From NCBI GenBank assembly GCA_018676675.1, contig JABHEG010000294.1, positions 1 through 46,478 on the forward strand: a stretch of 46,478 nt of DNA. The letters run 5' to 3'. Of the stretch, positions 8,705-16,799 are shown piece after piece. Each line of letters begins with the position of its first letter. The first letter of the stretch is position 1. Origin of the DNA: Lentisphaerota bacterium (GTDB lineage Bacteria; Verrucomicrobiota; Lentisphaeria; Oligosphaerales; JABHEG01). A program made the translations under genes and the position numbers. Below the pieces are notes generated by a model. It was not told where the DNA came from, made no database searches, and was given only the letters and a program-made list of their open reading frames with translations.

Positions 8705-11700
8705 ATGCGTCGTGCTTCCCTTGCTTTTCTTGTCAGTGTTGCCTTGTTTCTCTTCTGTCTGGCCGGCGCTTTCGGAGCTCCGGCGGCTGTAGGCAAAGCA
8801 GCGGCCGAAACAGTGAGGAGAGGCTGGTCGGGTGACGTGCTTCAGACGTTGGGGTTCGAGGATGTGGCGTTCTGGGCAGGGGGGACGCTTGTCTCATCGC
8901 CAAAAAAGAGCGGGGCCGGCGCCGTACGCTGGTCTACGCATACGGAGACGTCATCACTCGCTTGCCGTAATACGCCTCGGGACCTGTCTGCGTTCAACAC
9001 GATGTCGTTCTGGCTTCATTCCAGCCATGCCAATGATGCGACGTTCATGATTATCTTCGACTCCAACCGTGAAAAGGGGGTGTTTTCGTATTATTCGAAG
9101 GGGGTGACCGTGGACTGGACGGGGTGGAAGAAGCTTGAGTTTCGATTCCGCTCGTTCGGTAAGGCGCGGTCGCCGGCCGGTTGGGACAAGATCACCTCGT
9201 TGCGTTTGACTGCCAGCGGCTGGAATCAGGAACCGAACCCCGAGTGTGTCTGGGTTCTGGATGATCTGCAGTTCACCTTCGACGCCAAGCCGTATCGCCC
9301 CAACGTGCAGGCAAGAACGTACGTCAAAGCCCCAGTCCCGGAACGTTACCTCACCAGCCTCCGCAAGAGCCATCCCCGCCTCATCCTCCTCGATGAGGAC
9401 CTGCCTCGTATACGGGCGTTTCTGGCCAATGACCCGCGTGGACAGTCATGGCTCGAGAACACCAGGAAGCGGGCGGAGCAGTATTACCGGCGGCCACCCC
9501 GGCACCATGAACTCCCGGATGGACGGCGTCTGCTGTCGGTCTCACGTGATGTGTGCAACCGGATCTACCACTGGGGGCTGCTCTACCGCCTCGAGAAGGA
9601 CCCGAAGTGGCTTGAGCGGGCCTGGGAGGAACTGAAAGCCGTTGTGGCCTTCAAGGACTGGAACCCCTCTCACTACCTGGACACGGCTGAGATGATGCAT
9701 GGTGTCGGGGTTGGTTACGATTGGTTCTACAACGGTTTCACCGAAGACCAGCGTAAGACGATTCGCGAGGGGTTGTGGCAGCACGGGCTGAGGCTGTCCT
9801 ACGCGGCTTACATGGGGTTGGAGGCAGAGGGGCAGCAAGGGTGGCGGCACGTAACGAACAACTGGAATTTCGTCTGCAACGGTGGGACTTCTCTGGGGGC
9901 GATGGCTGTCCTCGATGAGATGCCTGAGGAGTGCACGGTGATCCTCGATCAGGCATTTCGCTACATCCAGATCCCGGTTGAGCACTTTGAGCCGGATGGC
10001 GCCTGGTGGGAGGGGATTTCCTACTGGGGGTACTCCATGCGGTACTTCCTGGCCTATCTGCGTGGTTTGGAGACGGCTTTCGGCACGGACTTCGGCTTCA
10101 TCAAGGGGCTCAAGGGAACAGGCTTCTCCATGGCCGGCGACTTCCCTGTTCACTTGGTGAGTCCTTTGGGCGGCTACTTCAATTTCGCCGATTCGGGATC
10201 CGGCGGCGGGACGTACCGACACTGGGCGCTCTTCTACCTGGCCGCGCGCTTCCGCAATCCATTGTATCTGGACTTCCAGCGCCGGAACGCGTCGGGTGAT
10301 GCATATGACATCCTCTATTACGAGCCATTCGAGGCGGAGCTTGCCCTCCAGGATGTTGCCTTGGACAAGTGCTTCAAGAAGACTGAAGTCGCCACAATGC
10401 GAAGCTCGTGGACGGACCGGAATGCGCTGTTCGCCGGGATCAAGTGCGGCAGGAACGGCATTGCTCACGCGCATCAGGATCTGGGCAGCTTCATTTTCTA
10501 TGGCCTCGGTGAGCGATGGGTTCTTGACCTCGGTACCGAAGGCCAGACCTATCAGTCGCACAAACACCGCCTCCCGCGGCACCACTTCTACCGGATCCGT
10601 GAGGAGGGGCACAACACGCTCGTGTTCAATCCGGGTGAGAAGTACTCGCAGGATGGGCGGGGGAAGGCGGTCATTACCCGCTTCGAGTCGTCCGCCAAGG
10701 ATGTCTTTGCGGTCGCGGACCTCACGCACGCATACCGCAAACATGCCAAATCCGTTCGTCGTGGCTACCGGCTCCTGAATCATCGACGTGCCTTCCTGGT
10801 CCAGGACGAGATCCAAGGCAACGCTCCCAGCGATCTCTGGTGGTTTGGCCACAGTTTCCCCGGCATCCCCGGTGAGGTGGGTGCGTCCGGGAAGCAAGCG
10901 ACTCTCAAGGTCAATGGCAAGACATGCCATGCCTACCTTCTGTCACCGGAGGGTGCGCGCTTTGCGTTCATGGATGCCCGACCTCTGCCAACGTCTCCTG
11001 ACCCCGACATCCAGCAGCAGAACAAGGGCGCGACCAAGCTCGCTGTACATCTGCCGGAGACGGAAGACGTCACGATCGCAGTCGCGTTCGCGCCGGTGTA
11101 CGATTTTGAGGAGGAACCGTCCATGGCCTTCGATGTGACTCCGCTGGAGACCTGGGAGGTGGCTGACTCAGCCGGGCCGGCGCTTTCGGCTATCACGGTC
11201 GACGGGAGGCCTCTGGGAGACTTTTCCGCTCGCGTCTACACGTACGCTGTCATGCTTCCTCCAGACACGCAGGCCGTCCCAGTGGTGACTGTGGAAGCGG
11301 ATGCGGACGTGTGCGACACCAATGTTGCCTCCGCCACTGCGTTTCCGGGCACGACGCGAATTGCAGTGACGGCCAAGCTTAGCGGTGCCAGTTCCGTCTA
11401 TCTGGTCCGGTTCCTTCCGACCGTGCCTCCCGGGGGATCCGGGAAGCCGCACTTCAGATCAAAGCCGGTCGTCGTGAATGGGGTCACTGTTTCCGCGAGT
11501 CGCGATGATGGGAACAGGCCTGGGAACGTACTTGATGGCGACCCTGAAACACGCTGGTCCGCGAGTGGTGAGAAGGAGTGGATTGCCTTTGATCTGGGCG
11601 AACGGAAGATTCTGTCGGGACTCAATATTGCCTGGTACAACGGGAACCAGCGGCGGACGAGCTTCGAGGTCCACGTGTCAATGGACGGTAGGTCATGGCG

Positions 11701-11848
11701 TGAGGTCTTCAAGGGGCAGTCGACCGGCAAGGACATTGAGCTTGAGCACTACACGTTCAACGGGGAACAGGCAGCTCGGCACGTGCGCATCACGTGTTTC
11801 GGCAACACGAGCAATCTTTGGAACAGCATTACTGAGATCGGGTTCTGA
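8705..11848 (+). CDS. secreted heparinase II/III-like polysaccharide lyase with C-terminal F5/8 type C (CBM32-like) domain
   Basis: A 1047-aa protein. ATG 8705 is preceded by SD aaggag (8693-8698) and begins a clear signal peptide (hydrophobic residues about 5-20); the longer frame from 8603 lacks these. Order: a jelly-roll carbohydrate-binding-like domain about 38-180; an alpha-toroid of alginate-lyase/heparinase type 200-520; a heparinase II/III-like beta-sandwich 540-800 with A-H-A-H-Q-D-L-G-S near 588, the usual H-x-H-x-D-x-G-S landmark; a linker; and an F5/8 type C domain about 923-1047. Enzymes of this architecture cleave acidic polysaccharides by beta-elimination. It is encoded 98 nt after the GH95-like gene and 27 nt before a sugar isomerase-like gene. 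Whether the substrate is alginate, a glycosaminoglycan or an algal sulfated glycan cannot be read from the sequence. Confidence 0.85.
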   Translation: MRRASLAFLVSVALFLFCLAGAFGAPAAVGKAAAETVRRGWSGDVLQTLGFEDVAFWAGGTLVSSPKKSGAGAVRWSTHTETSSLACRNTPRDLSAFNTMSFWLHSSHANDATFMIIFDSNREKGVFSYYSKGVTVDWTGWKKLEFRFRSFGKARSPAGWDKITSLRLTASGWNQEPNPECVWVLDDLQFTFDAKPYRPNVQARTYVKAPVPERYLTSLRKSHPRLILLDEDLPRIRAFLANDPRGQSWLENTRKRAEQYYRRPPRHHELPDGRRLLSVSRDVCNRIYHWGLLYRLEKDPKWLERAWEELKAVVAFKDWNPSHYLDTAEMMHGVGVGYDWFYNGFTEDQRKTIREGLWQHGLRLSYAAYMGLEAEGQQGWRHVTNNWNFVCNGGTSLGAMAVLDEMPEECTVILDQAFRYIQIPVEHFEPDGAWWEGISYWGYSMRYFLAYLRGLETAFGTDFGFIKGLKGTGFSMAGDFPVHLVSPLGGYFNFADSGSGGGTYRHWALFYLAARFRNPLYLDFQRRNASGDAYDILYYEPFEAELALQDVALDKCFKKTEVATMRSSWTDRNALFAGIKCGRNGIAHAHQDLGSFIFYGLGERWVLDLGTEGQTYQSHKHRLPRHHFYRIREEGHNTLVFNPGEKYSQDGRGKAVITRFESSAKDVFAVADLTHAYRKHAKSVRRGYRLLNHRRAFLVQDEIQGNAPSDLWWFGHSFPGIPGEVGASGKQATLKVNGKTCHAYLLSPEGARFAFMDARPLPTSPDPDIQQQNKGATKLAVHLPETEDVTIAVAFAPVYDFEEEPSMAFDVTPLETWEVADSAGPALSAITVDGRPLGDFSARVYTYAVMLPPDTQAVPVVTVEADADVCDTNVASATAFPGTTRIAVTAKLSGASSVYLVRFLPTVPPGGSGKPHFRSKPVVVNGVTVSASRDDGNRPGNVLDGDPETRWSASGEKEWIAFDLGERKILSGLNIAWYNGNQRRTSFEVHVSMDGRSWREVFKGQSTGKDIELEHYTFNGEQAARHVRITCFGNTSNLWNSITEIGF

Positions 11849-11875
11849 GAATACTGAGGATTGAGGAGACAATTC

Positions 11876-12703
11876 ATGGACGTAGGCGTTGTAACCCGGA
11901 GTTTTGGGCAACTGAGCAACGACGAAACTGCTGACCTTCTGGCGGAGAAGGGGTTCCGGTGGACGGAGCTCTGCTTCTCCCAGACAGACTCCAAATACTG
12001 GGTCTACAATGGCCGCAGTGATCTCTCGGATATGACTGATGAGCGCAGCAAGACCATCGTTGAAACCTATCGGGGGAGAGGGGTGGAAGTCCCGGTGCTG
12101 GGGGTTTTTACCAACCTCATTGACCCCGACGATGGTGAACGTGAGCAGAACTTGCTGTACTTCGAGCGCATGATGCAGATTGCGGCCTTCAACGGGATCC
12201 GTACCGTGGTGACGGAGTGCGGGTTCGTTCCGGGAGCCCGGGGTGTCAATACGGATGTCTACGAGGAGGTCTTCGAGCGACTGCTGAACAGCTTTCGCTG
12301 GCTGATTGAGCGCGCCGAGAAGTACGACCTCGATGTCGCTTTGGAGCCCTGTGTGATCGACATCGTCCCGAGCGCCAAGCGTACAGCTGACTTCATCTCT
12401 CAGCTGGGATCATCGCGCGTCAAGGTGTTGTTGGATCCAGCGAACCTGATCGCCAACAGCTCGGAAGAGGACATGTTCCGTTACCTTGCCCCGCACGTTG
12501 CCTACTTCCATGGCAAAGATCGCAAGGTGAACGACCGCAAAGGGCAGCTTGTCGGAGACGGCGATGTGAACTGGCCGCTCTTCCTCAAGCTCTACCACGA
12601 ACAGACTGAGGACTATCCTTTCATCCTGGAATACGTGAACATCAACAACTTCTGTGAGGTGCGTGATCGGGTGCTCGCGTTCGACGCACAGGTGGTGGCG
12701 TAG
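11876..12703 (+). CDS. sugar phosphate isomerase/epimerase family TIM barrel (xylose isomerase-like)
   Basis: A 275-aa protein. ATG 11876 is preferred over TTG 11861 because SD gaggag lies at 11863-11868. It has the AP-endonuclease-2/xylose-isomerase-like pattern of acidic and histidine metal ligands: E in VVTECG, E in ALEPCV, D in VLLDPANL, H in AYFHGKD and E near the C terminus in FILEYV. Members isomerise or epimerise sugars or inositols, or carry out related keto-sugar steps. No signal peptide, so cytoplasmic. As the last gene of the first catabolic run it probably handles a monosaccharide released by the upstream glycosidase and lyase; the exact sugar is inferred, not shown. Confidence 0.85.
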   Translation: MDVGVVTRSFGQLSNDETADLLAEKGFRWTELCFSQTDSKYWVYNGRSDLSDMTDERSKTIVETYRGRGVEVPVLGVFTNLIDPDDGEREQNLLYFERMMQIAAFNGIRTVVTECGFVPGARGVNTDVYEEVFERLLNSFRWLIERAEKYDLDVALEPCVIDIVPSAKRTADFISQLGSSRVKVLLDPANLIANSSEEDMFRYLAPHVAYFHGKDRKVNDRKGQLVGDGDVNWPLFLKLYHEQTEDYPFILEYVNINNFCEVRDRVLAFDAQVVA

Positions 12704-12725
12704 TCCCGAATGGCAGCGCTGCACC

Positions 12726-12754
12726 TTGACAACGAGGTGACGAAACGCTACTAT
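12726..12754 (+). promoter_or_regulatory. sigma70-type promoter upstream of ompW
   Basis: A perfect -35 box TTGACA (12726-12731) is separated by 17 nt from TACTAT (12749-12754), which matches the -10 consensus at 4 of 6 positions. Transcription would start near 12761, giving a leader of about 120 nt before the ompW ATG. Confidence 0.6.
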
Positions 12755-12881
12755 TGCGGCTTCTTTCGTGGGTTTGTGTTCTCTTCAGATGTGGCGAATG
12801 CCAGGCCGGGGTTGGGCGGATCCCGATCGGTCAGGAGAGGCGAGCCCGTAATGTGGAATCTGATTCGTTAGGAGTGTGAGG

Positions 12882-13523
12882 ATGGGTTTCTCCAAGGCAA
12901 TTCGTTCCCTGGTGGCGGTGGCTTCCCTGGTGGCAATGTCGGCGTCGGCCGGTGAAGGTCAGAACTGGTTGTTCCGGATGCGCGGAATCAGCGTCATGCC
13001 GGATGAATCGGCCAGCATCAATGGCATCGGTGGCGATGTCGATGTGAACGACGATTACACGGTTGATGTCGATCTGACCTACTTCCTGAACGAGAGCTGG
13101 GCCATTGAGTTGATGGCTGCAACAACCCGCAACGCCGTTCGTGCCGAAGGCACTGCGGTTGGGGACGTTGACCTGGGCAGTATCAGGCTTCTGCCGCCGA
13201 CTCTCACCCTTCAGTACCACATGTGTCTGACCGAAACGGTCAAGCCCTATGTTGGTGCCGGCGTCAACTACACCAAGTTCTATGATGAAGAGCTTTCAGA
13301 CAACGCTGTGATCAGTCGTGTCGAGTATGACGACGCCTTTGCGCTCGTGCTGCAGGCTGGCGTGGATTTCGACCTCAACGAGAACTGGGTTTTCAACGTG
13401 GACGTCAAGAAGGTCTTCCTCGAGACCGATGTCAACATTGATAACGCACTGGGGGCTCGGATCGACGCGGACGTCGACATCGACCACTGGATTCTCGGTG
13501 TTGGTTTCGGTTACCGCTTCTAG
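12882..13523 (+). CDS. ompW: OmpW family outer membrane protein
   Basis: A 213-aa protein with a signal peptide (cleavage probably after the S-A-S-A around residue 23) and the eight-stranded OmpW barrel signature: LLPPTLTLQYH, then KPYVGAGVNYTKF, ending in the outer-membrane C-terminal motif GFGYRF with a terminal Phe. Length matches the family (about 200-220 aa). ATG 12882 follows SD taggag (12869-12874). OmpW proteins form narrow channels for small hydrophobic molecules and are often stress regulated. It has its own promoter and terminator, so it is probably monocistronic. Extracellular-side loops are rich in Asp-Val repeats (for example DADVDIDH), an unusual but minor trait. Confidence 0.92.
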   Translation: MGFSKAIRSLVAVASLVAMSASAGEGQNWLFRMRGISVMPDESASINGIGGDVDVNDDYTVDVDLTYFLNESWAIELMAATTRNAVRAEGTAVGDVDLGSIRLLPPTLTLQYHMCLTETVKPYVGAGVNYTKFYDEELSDNAVISRVEYDDAFALVLQAGVDFDLNENWVFNVDVKKVFLETDVNIDNALGARIDADVDIDHWILGVGFGYRF

Positions 13524-13550
13524 ACCGTTCAGGTCCTGCGTGCTCTGAAG

Positions 13551-13586
13551 AGCCCCCGCCGGAAACGGTCGGGGGCTTTTTCTTTT
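13551..13586 (+). terminator. Rho-independent terminator after ompW
   Basis: The stem AGCCCCCG (13551-13558) pairs with CGGGGGCT (13570-13577), and an inner CCG-GAAA-CGG stem-loop is offset by one bulged T. The hairpin runs into a T-rich tract (tttttcttttt). It lies 28 nt after the ompW stop and may also help end transcription from the convergent gene at 13610. Confidence 0.9.
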
Positions 13587-13609
13587 TCCGCGGCATGCCG
13601 CCGCCGCGT

Positions 13610-14275
13610 TCATCGTCTTCGTCCGAGGATCCTCAGTATCCTAAGGAAGAGGTTGATGATGTCCATGTAGAGAGAGGCCGCACTGTCCACGGCGTTGTCG
13701 AGTGTTTTCGGGATCTGGTTTGCGCGGCCCCAATCGTATCCGACATAGCCACAGAAGATGACAACCACGATCCAGTCGATTATCCCGTGGTGCATCTTGA
13801 AGATGAAGACCTCGACCAATTCGACAATGATCACGATCAGCAGCGCGATGGTGAGTGCTCCTGCGATCTTGGCGAAAAAGCGCGGGAACAGAGAGCCGAG
13901 GACCATCATTACGAGTGTCACCAGCCCCGTTACGCGCACAGCATCGAGGACTAGAGATGGGTTGTAGCGGCACACCACCAGGTTGATGATGAGCCCGAAC
14001 GGAACAACGACGAAGTTGTACCCGATGAAGCTGACCAACGGGGTGTCAGACGAGGTGAACAGCCAGATGCCGAAGAAACAGGCTGCGAGGTATCCGAGGA
14101 AGAACACCCAGGGATTGATACCTGCGATTGCCTCGTAGGGGATCGTCTTGACCATGACCCAGTTGACGAGGAATCCCCAGCACAAGACCAACCCGATCAC
14201 CAGGTTGTAGACGCCTGCACTGATTCGTTGCCCAACAGACTCGCGATCGGTCCTGGTGAAGACAGTGTTTTCCAT
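13610..14275 (-). CDS. Bax inhibitor-1/YccA-like integral membrane protein
   Basis: A 221-aa protein with about seven hydrophobic helices, starting at ATG 14275 behind a purine-rich ribosome site (ggagagaggga on the minus strand). Family marks include the N-terminal cytoplasmic segment before the first helix, and the late helix FCGYVGYDWGRA followed by AVDSAASLYMDIINLFLRILRILGRR, which closely resembles the conserved BI-1/YccA C terminus (A-L-x-L-Y-L-D-x-I-N-L-F-L). The family comprises membrane Ca2+/H+ leak channels or protease modulators such as YccA of FtsH. It is transcribed convergently with ompW and divergently from the operon at 14476. Identification is strong; physiological role is uncertain. 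Confidence 0.9.
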   Translation of the reverse strand: MENTVFTRTDRESVGQRISAGVYNLVIGLVLCWGFLVNWVMVKTIPYEAIAGINPWVFFLGYLAACFFGIWLFTSSDTPLVSFIGYNFVVVPFGLIINLVVCRYNPSLVLDAVRVTGLVTLVMMVLGSLFPRFFAKIAGALTIALLIVIIVELVEVFIFKMHHGIIDWIVVVIFCGYVGYDWGRANQIPKTLDNAVDSAASLYMDIINLFLRILRILGRRR

Positions 14276-14345
14276 CGGTGTTCCCTCTCTCCTGCACACA
14301 CTGCAAAGGGGATGCATCAGCGGCTCTTCCCCAACTACTGTGGTA

Positions 14346-14374
14346 AAGATACGCGTGGCGCAGCGCGAAGACAA
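14346..14374 (-). promoter_or_regulatory. candidate sigma70 promoter for the Bax inhibitor-1-like gene
   Basis: On the minus strand TTGTCT (14374-14369) and TATCTT (14351-14346) are separated by exactly 17 nt; each box matches consensus at 4 of 6 positions. It lies about 70 nt upstream of the gene start. Confidence 0.4.
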
Positions 14375-14404
14375 CCCCGGCGTCGGCGCTGGACTTCCCA
14401 CGTA

Positions 14405-14433
14405 TTCCTGCGACATTTGCTCGAACGTATACA
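14405..14433 (+). promoter_or_regulatory. weak candidate promoter for the operon starting at 14476
   Basis: A -10-like TATACA (14428-14433) lies 17 nt downstream of TTCCTG (14405-14410), a poor -35 box. The position, about 40 nt before the first start codon in the divergent intergenic region, is sensible, but the match is weak. Confidence 0.25.
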
Positions 14434-14475
14434 GTCTGTGTCGGTTACGTGTATTGGCAGGAGAGGAGCGTCCTG

Positions 14476-15459
14476 ATGGAAGAGAGTTGCCGTGTTCGGA
14501 GGCGGGATTTTCGGGTCGGAGGAGGGAGTGGGTTGGGACGATGTCGTCGCTTCCTGTTCGCTGTGATGGCGTTCGGTTTGCCTACTTGTTTGGTTGGGCA
14601 TGCGCAGGCTCCGGCCCGAACCACGGAGGAAGGCAAGAACGAGGTCCTTTGGCTCGATCGTCTGTGCGAAGTCGAGTATTGGCATCCCGTTGAGGAGTGC
14701 CGGACTCGCGTGTCGGCCCTGGAATGCCCGTGGGGCGGCAAGGTGCTGCAGCTCCACTTCGAGGTGGATCACCACTCCGGTGAGAAGAAGTACCCGGTGG
14801 GATGGCCAAGGGCGCATCTCAACCCTCTGGGCTGGGAACGGAATTGGCTCGCCTGGGACCGGATTGAGTTCATGGTTCGGGCTCAGACATCTCGTGAAGC
14901 TCTGCCCAAAGCGGCCCTGACCTTTGAGTTCGGGGACACGCGTCCGGTCTACAATCCCTCCCTTGAGTTCGCTGAGCTGGACAAATGGACCGTTGTCTCG
15001 ATGCCAGTGGCGGAGATCATGGCCAAGAGCCCGATCCTGAAGGGGGGAATCAGCCGTCTGCGCTGGGTGGTGAGTGAGAGCAGTTACAAGCACGGGGATG
15101 TCCTCGATTTTCACGTTGGGGGATTCCGGCTTGTGCGTTCCCTGGTCTGTGAGATCACAGAGCTTTCCGCAGCGACGCCGGTCATCTATGCAGGGCAACC
15201 GTTCATCACGTTGGGCATCACGGTCGTTGGCCCTCCGGCGGATGTGAAACGAGGAGTGCCATTCACCATTCGCAGCGGAGAGCGCGTGGCTCGGCATGAG
15301 ATGTTGCCGTTGGGGCGAGGGAAGCAGCTCTACGAGTGCGACATCTCCGAGCTTGCGTTGGTCCCTGGAGACTATGAGTTGGTTGTCTTCGAGGGTGACG
15401 AAGGCAGGGCGAGGTCTGTTTCACTCAGAGTGGTGGAGGAACCATGGAAGCAGAAGTGA
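14476..15459 (+). CDS. secreted protein with carbohydrate-binding-like jelly-roll and Ig-like domain
   Basis: A 327-aa protein of no certain family. ATG 14476 follows SD gagaggag (14461-14468). The N terminus has an unusually long Arg-rich stretch before a hydrophobic segment (about residues 31-44), so it is exported or membrane anchored; an RRDF motif is too far from the hydrophobic core to be a clear Tat signal. Residues about 60-225 look like a beta-sandwich carbohydrate-binding module of CBM11/30 type (W-D-R-I-E-F-M-V followed by L-D-K-W-T-V-V-S-M-P and F-H-V-G-G-F-R-L). Residues 230-322 look like an Ig-like fold. Its end overlaps the next gene by 16 nt, so translation is probably coupled. 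It may be a detached binding module for the glycosidase-like protein at 16796. Confidence 0.65.
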   Translation: MEESCRVRRRDFRVGGGSGLGRCRRFLFAVMAFGLPTCLVGHAQAPARTTEEGKNEVLWLDRLCEVEYWHPVEECRTRVSALECPWGGKVLQLHFEVDHHSGEKKYPVGWPRAHLNPLGWERNWLAWDRIEFMVRAQTSREALPKAALTFEFGDTRPVYNPSLEFAELDKWTVVSMPVAEIMAKSPILKGGISRLRWVVSESSYKHGDVLDFHVGGFRLVRSLVCEITELSAATPVIYAGQPFITLGITVVGPPADVKRGVPFTIRSGERVARHEMLPLGRGKQLYECDISELALVPGDYELVVFEGDEGRARSVSLRVVEEPWKQK

Positions 15460-16799
15460 CAAACTTACGGGGACGTGGGGAGCGGCAGCTCATGCCGGCT
15501 TTGGGAACATGCCGGGCACTCCTGGCCCTGACATGCTTGCTCGTCGCGGCAAGTCGAGGGGGAGATCCCGAGAGCTACGAACTGGCCTTCACGAAACGCC
15601 CCCCGGTGATCGATGGGAAATTGACCGATCCGTGTTGGCAGTCGGCAACCGTCCTGGATCGCTTTGTGAAGCTTGGAGGGAAGGCGTTGAGCGGTGAAGA
15701 AAAGGTGTTGACACGAGCGCACATCACCGCAGATCAGGAGCATCTGTACTTCGGGATTCTCTGTGAAGAGCCGTTGATCGAGAAGCTGACCATGCGCCAC
15801 ACCGAGAGGGACAGCGCCGTATGGAAGGATGATGACGTCGAGATCATGGTTGTGCCCTGCGAACGTGGCGAAGATCGCTATGTGCAGTTGGCCGTGAATC
15901 CCGCTGGTGCCCTGATGGATGCGTTCCTTCCTGGTCAGGGGATGCCGCTGGAGATGGGCTATGACAGCGGAGCAACCGTCAAGGCTTTGGTGGGCAAACA
16001 GGACTGGACGGTCGAGATGGCCGTGCCCTTGGCCAATCTGCCCATTGAGGCGGTGGAGGGTGCGTGGTCGTTCCACATCGCCCGAGCACGTCGCACCACC
16101 GGCTCCTACCTGACCTCCCTCATGACCCCGGTCAGTGGATTCCACAGCTTGCCTGCATATGCCGGCCTGACCGGCATTGAGAAGCTCAAGTTTCCCCTGG
16201 GACTGAAGGCGTTCTCGTTCGGGCAGTTTACCTACGGGCAGAATACGTGCACGTTCAAGGTGGCAGGGGCGAAGGCGAAGCTGACGTCGATGGCCATCGA
16301 GGTTGATGGTTCGCCGCGCATGCTGTTTGACAGTGCGGCTCTGCAGATCATGACGGGAACGATGCAGCTTCCCTACACGCTGATGCCGACTGATCGTGGG
16401 AAATCCCTCGCCGTCAAGGCGTTCAGCGGGACCCGGTTGCTGCAATCGAGGATGATCAGCCTGAATGGAATGCCGGAGAAGATGCTCGGGACGTCGTCCC
16501 GGGCGGTGTTCATGCTCTATCCCGGACACTTTGTTGAGCTTGAGCTGCCTTTGCATATCGCGGGATCTGCGGATGCTCCCTTGACCCTGGAATGGAAGGC
16601 GACGGGGGAAGATGGTCAGACCTTGGGGCAGGGCATGACAAGTCCGGCCGGCTCGCCGGCGCGGATACGTCTCTACTGGCGTTCCTGGCGACCCGGAATG
16701 TACACGATTGATTGCCGTCTGTTGCGCGGCAAAGAGGAACTGGCTCGTCAACAGCAGCAGATCCGGCTGGCCGCCAATCCCTGGGAGGTATCGCAATGA
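15444..16799 (+). CDS. secreted CBM9-like carbohydrate-binding protein
   Basis: A 451-aa protein. ATG 15444 has SD ggagga (15435-15440); an alternative ATG at 15492 starts directly at a conventional signal peptide (A-L-L-A-L-T-C-L-L-V-A-A-S). Residues about 45-235 carry the CBM9-like pattern P-P-V-I-D-G-K-L-T-D-P-C-W, then a strand rich in aromatic and acidic residues (W-K-D-D-D-V-E-I-M-V), as in DOMON-like sugar-binding modules. The remaining C-terminal half is predicted beta-rich, Ig-like, with no catalytic motif. Its stop overlaps the next start by 4 nt (ATGA at 16796-16799). Probably a surface or periplasmic binding partner of the downstream enzyme; it could also be a CBM separated from a larger protein by gene fission. 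Confidence 0.75.
   Translation: MEAEVTNLRGRGERQLMPALGTCRALLALTCLLVAASRGGDPESYELAFTKRPPVIDGKLTDPCWQSATVLDRFVKLGGKALSGEEKVLTRAHITADQEHLYFGILCEEPLIEKLTMRHTERDSAVWKDDDVEIMVVPCERGEDRYVQLAVNPAGALMDAFLPGQGMPLEMGYDSGATVKALVGKQDWTVEMAVPLANLPIEAVEGAWSFHIARARRTTGSYLTSLMTPVSGFHSLPAYAGLTGIEKLKFPLGLKAFSFGQFTYGQNTCTFKVAGAKAKLTSMAIEVDGSPRMLFDSAALQIMTGTMQLPYTLMPTDRGKSLAVKAFSGTRLLQSRMISLNGMPEKMLGTSSRAVFMLYPGHFVELELPLHIAGSADAPLTLEWKATGEDGQTLGQGMTSPAGSPARIRLYWRSWRPGMYTIDCRLLRGKEELARQQQQIRLAANPWEVSQ

Noticed and set aside
9542..10930. A 462-aa open frame antisense to the heparinase-like gene
   Set aside because: No ribosome site or domain pattern; a shadow of a GC-rich real gene with good motifs on the other strand.
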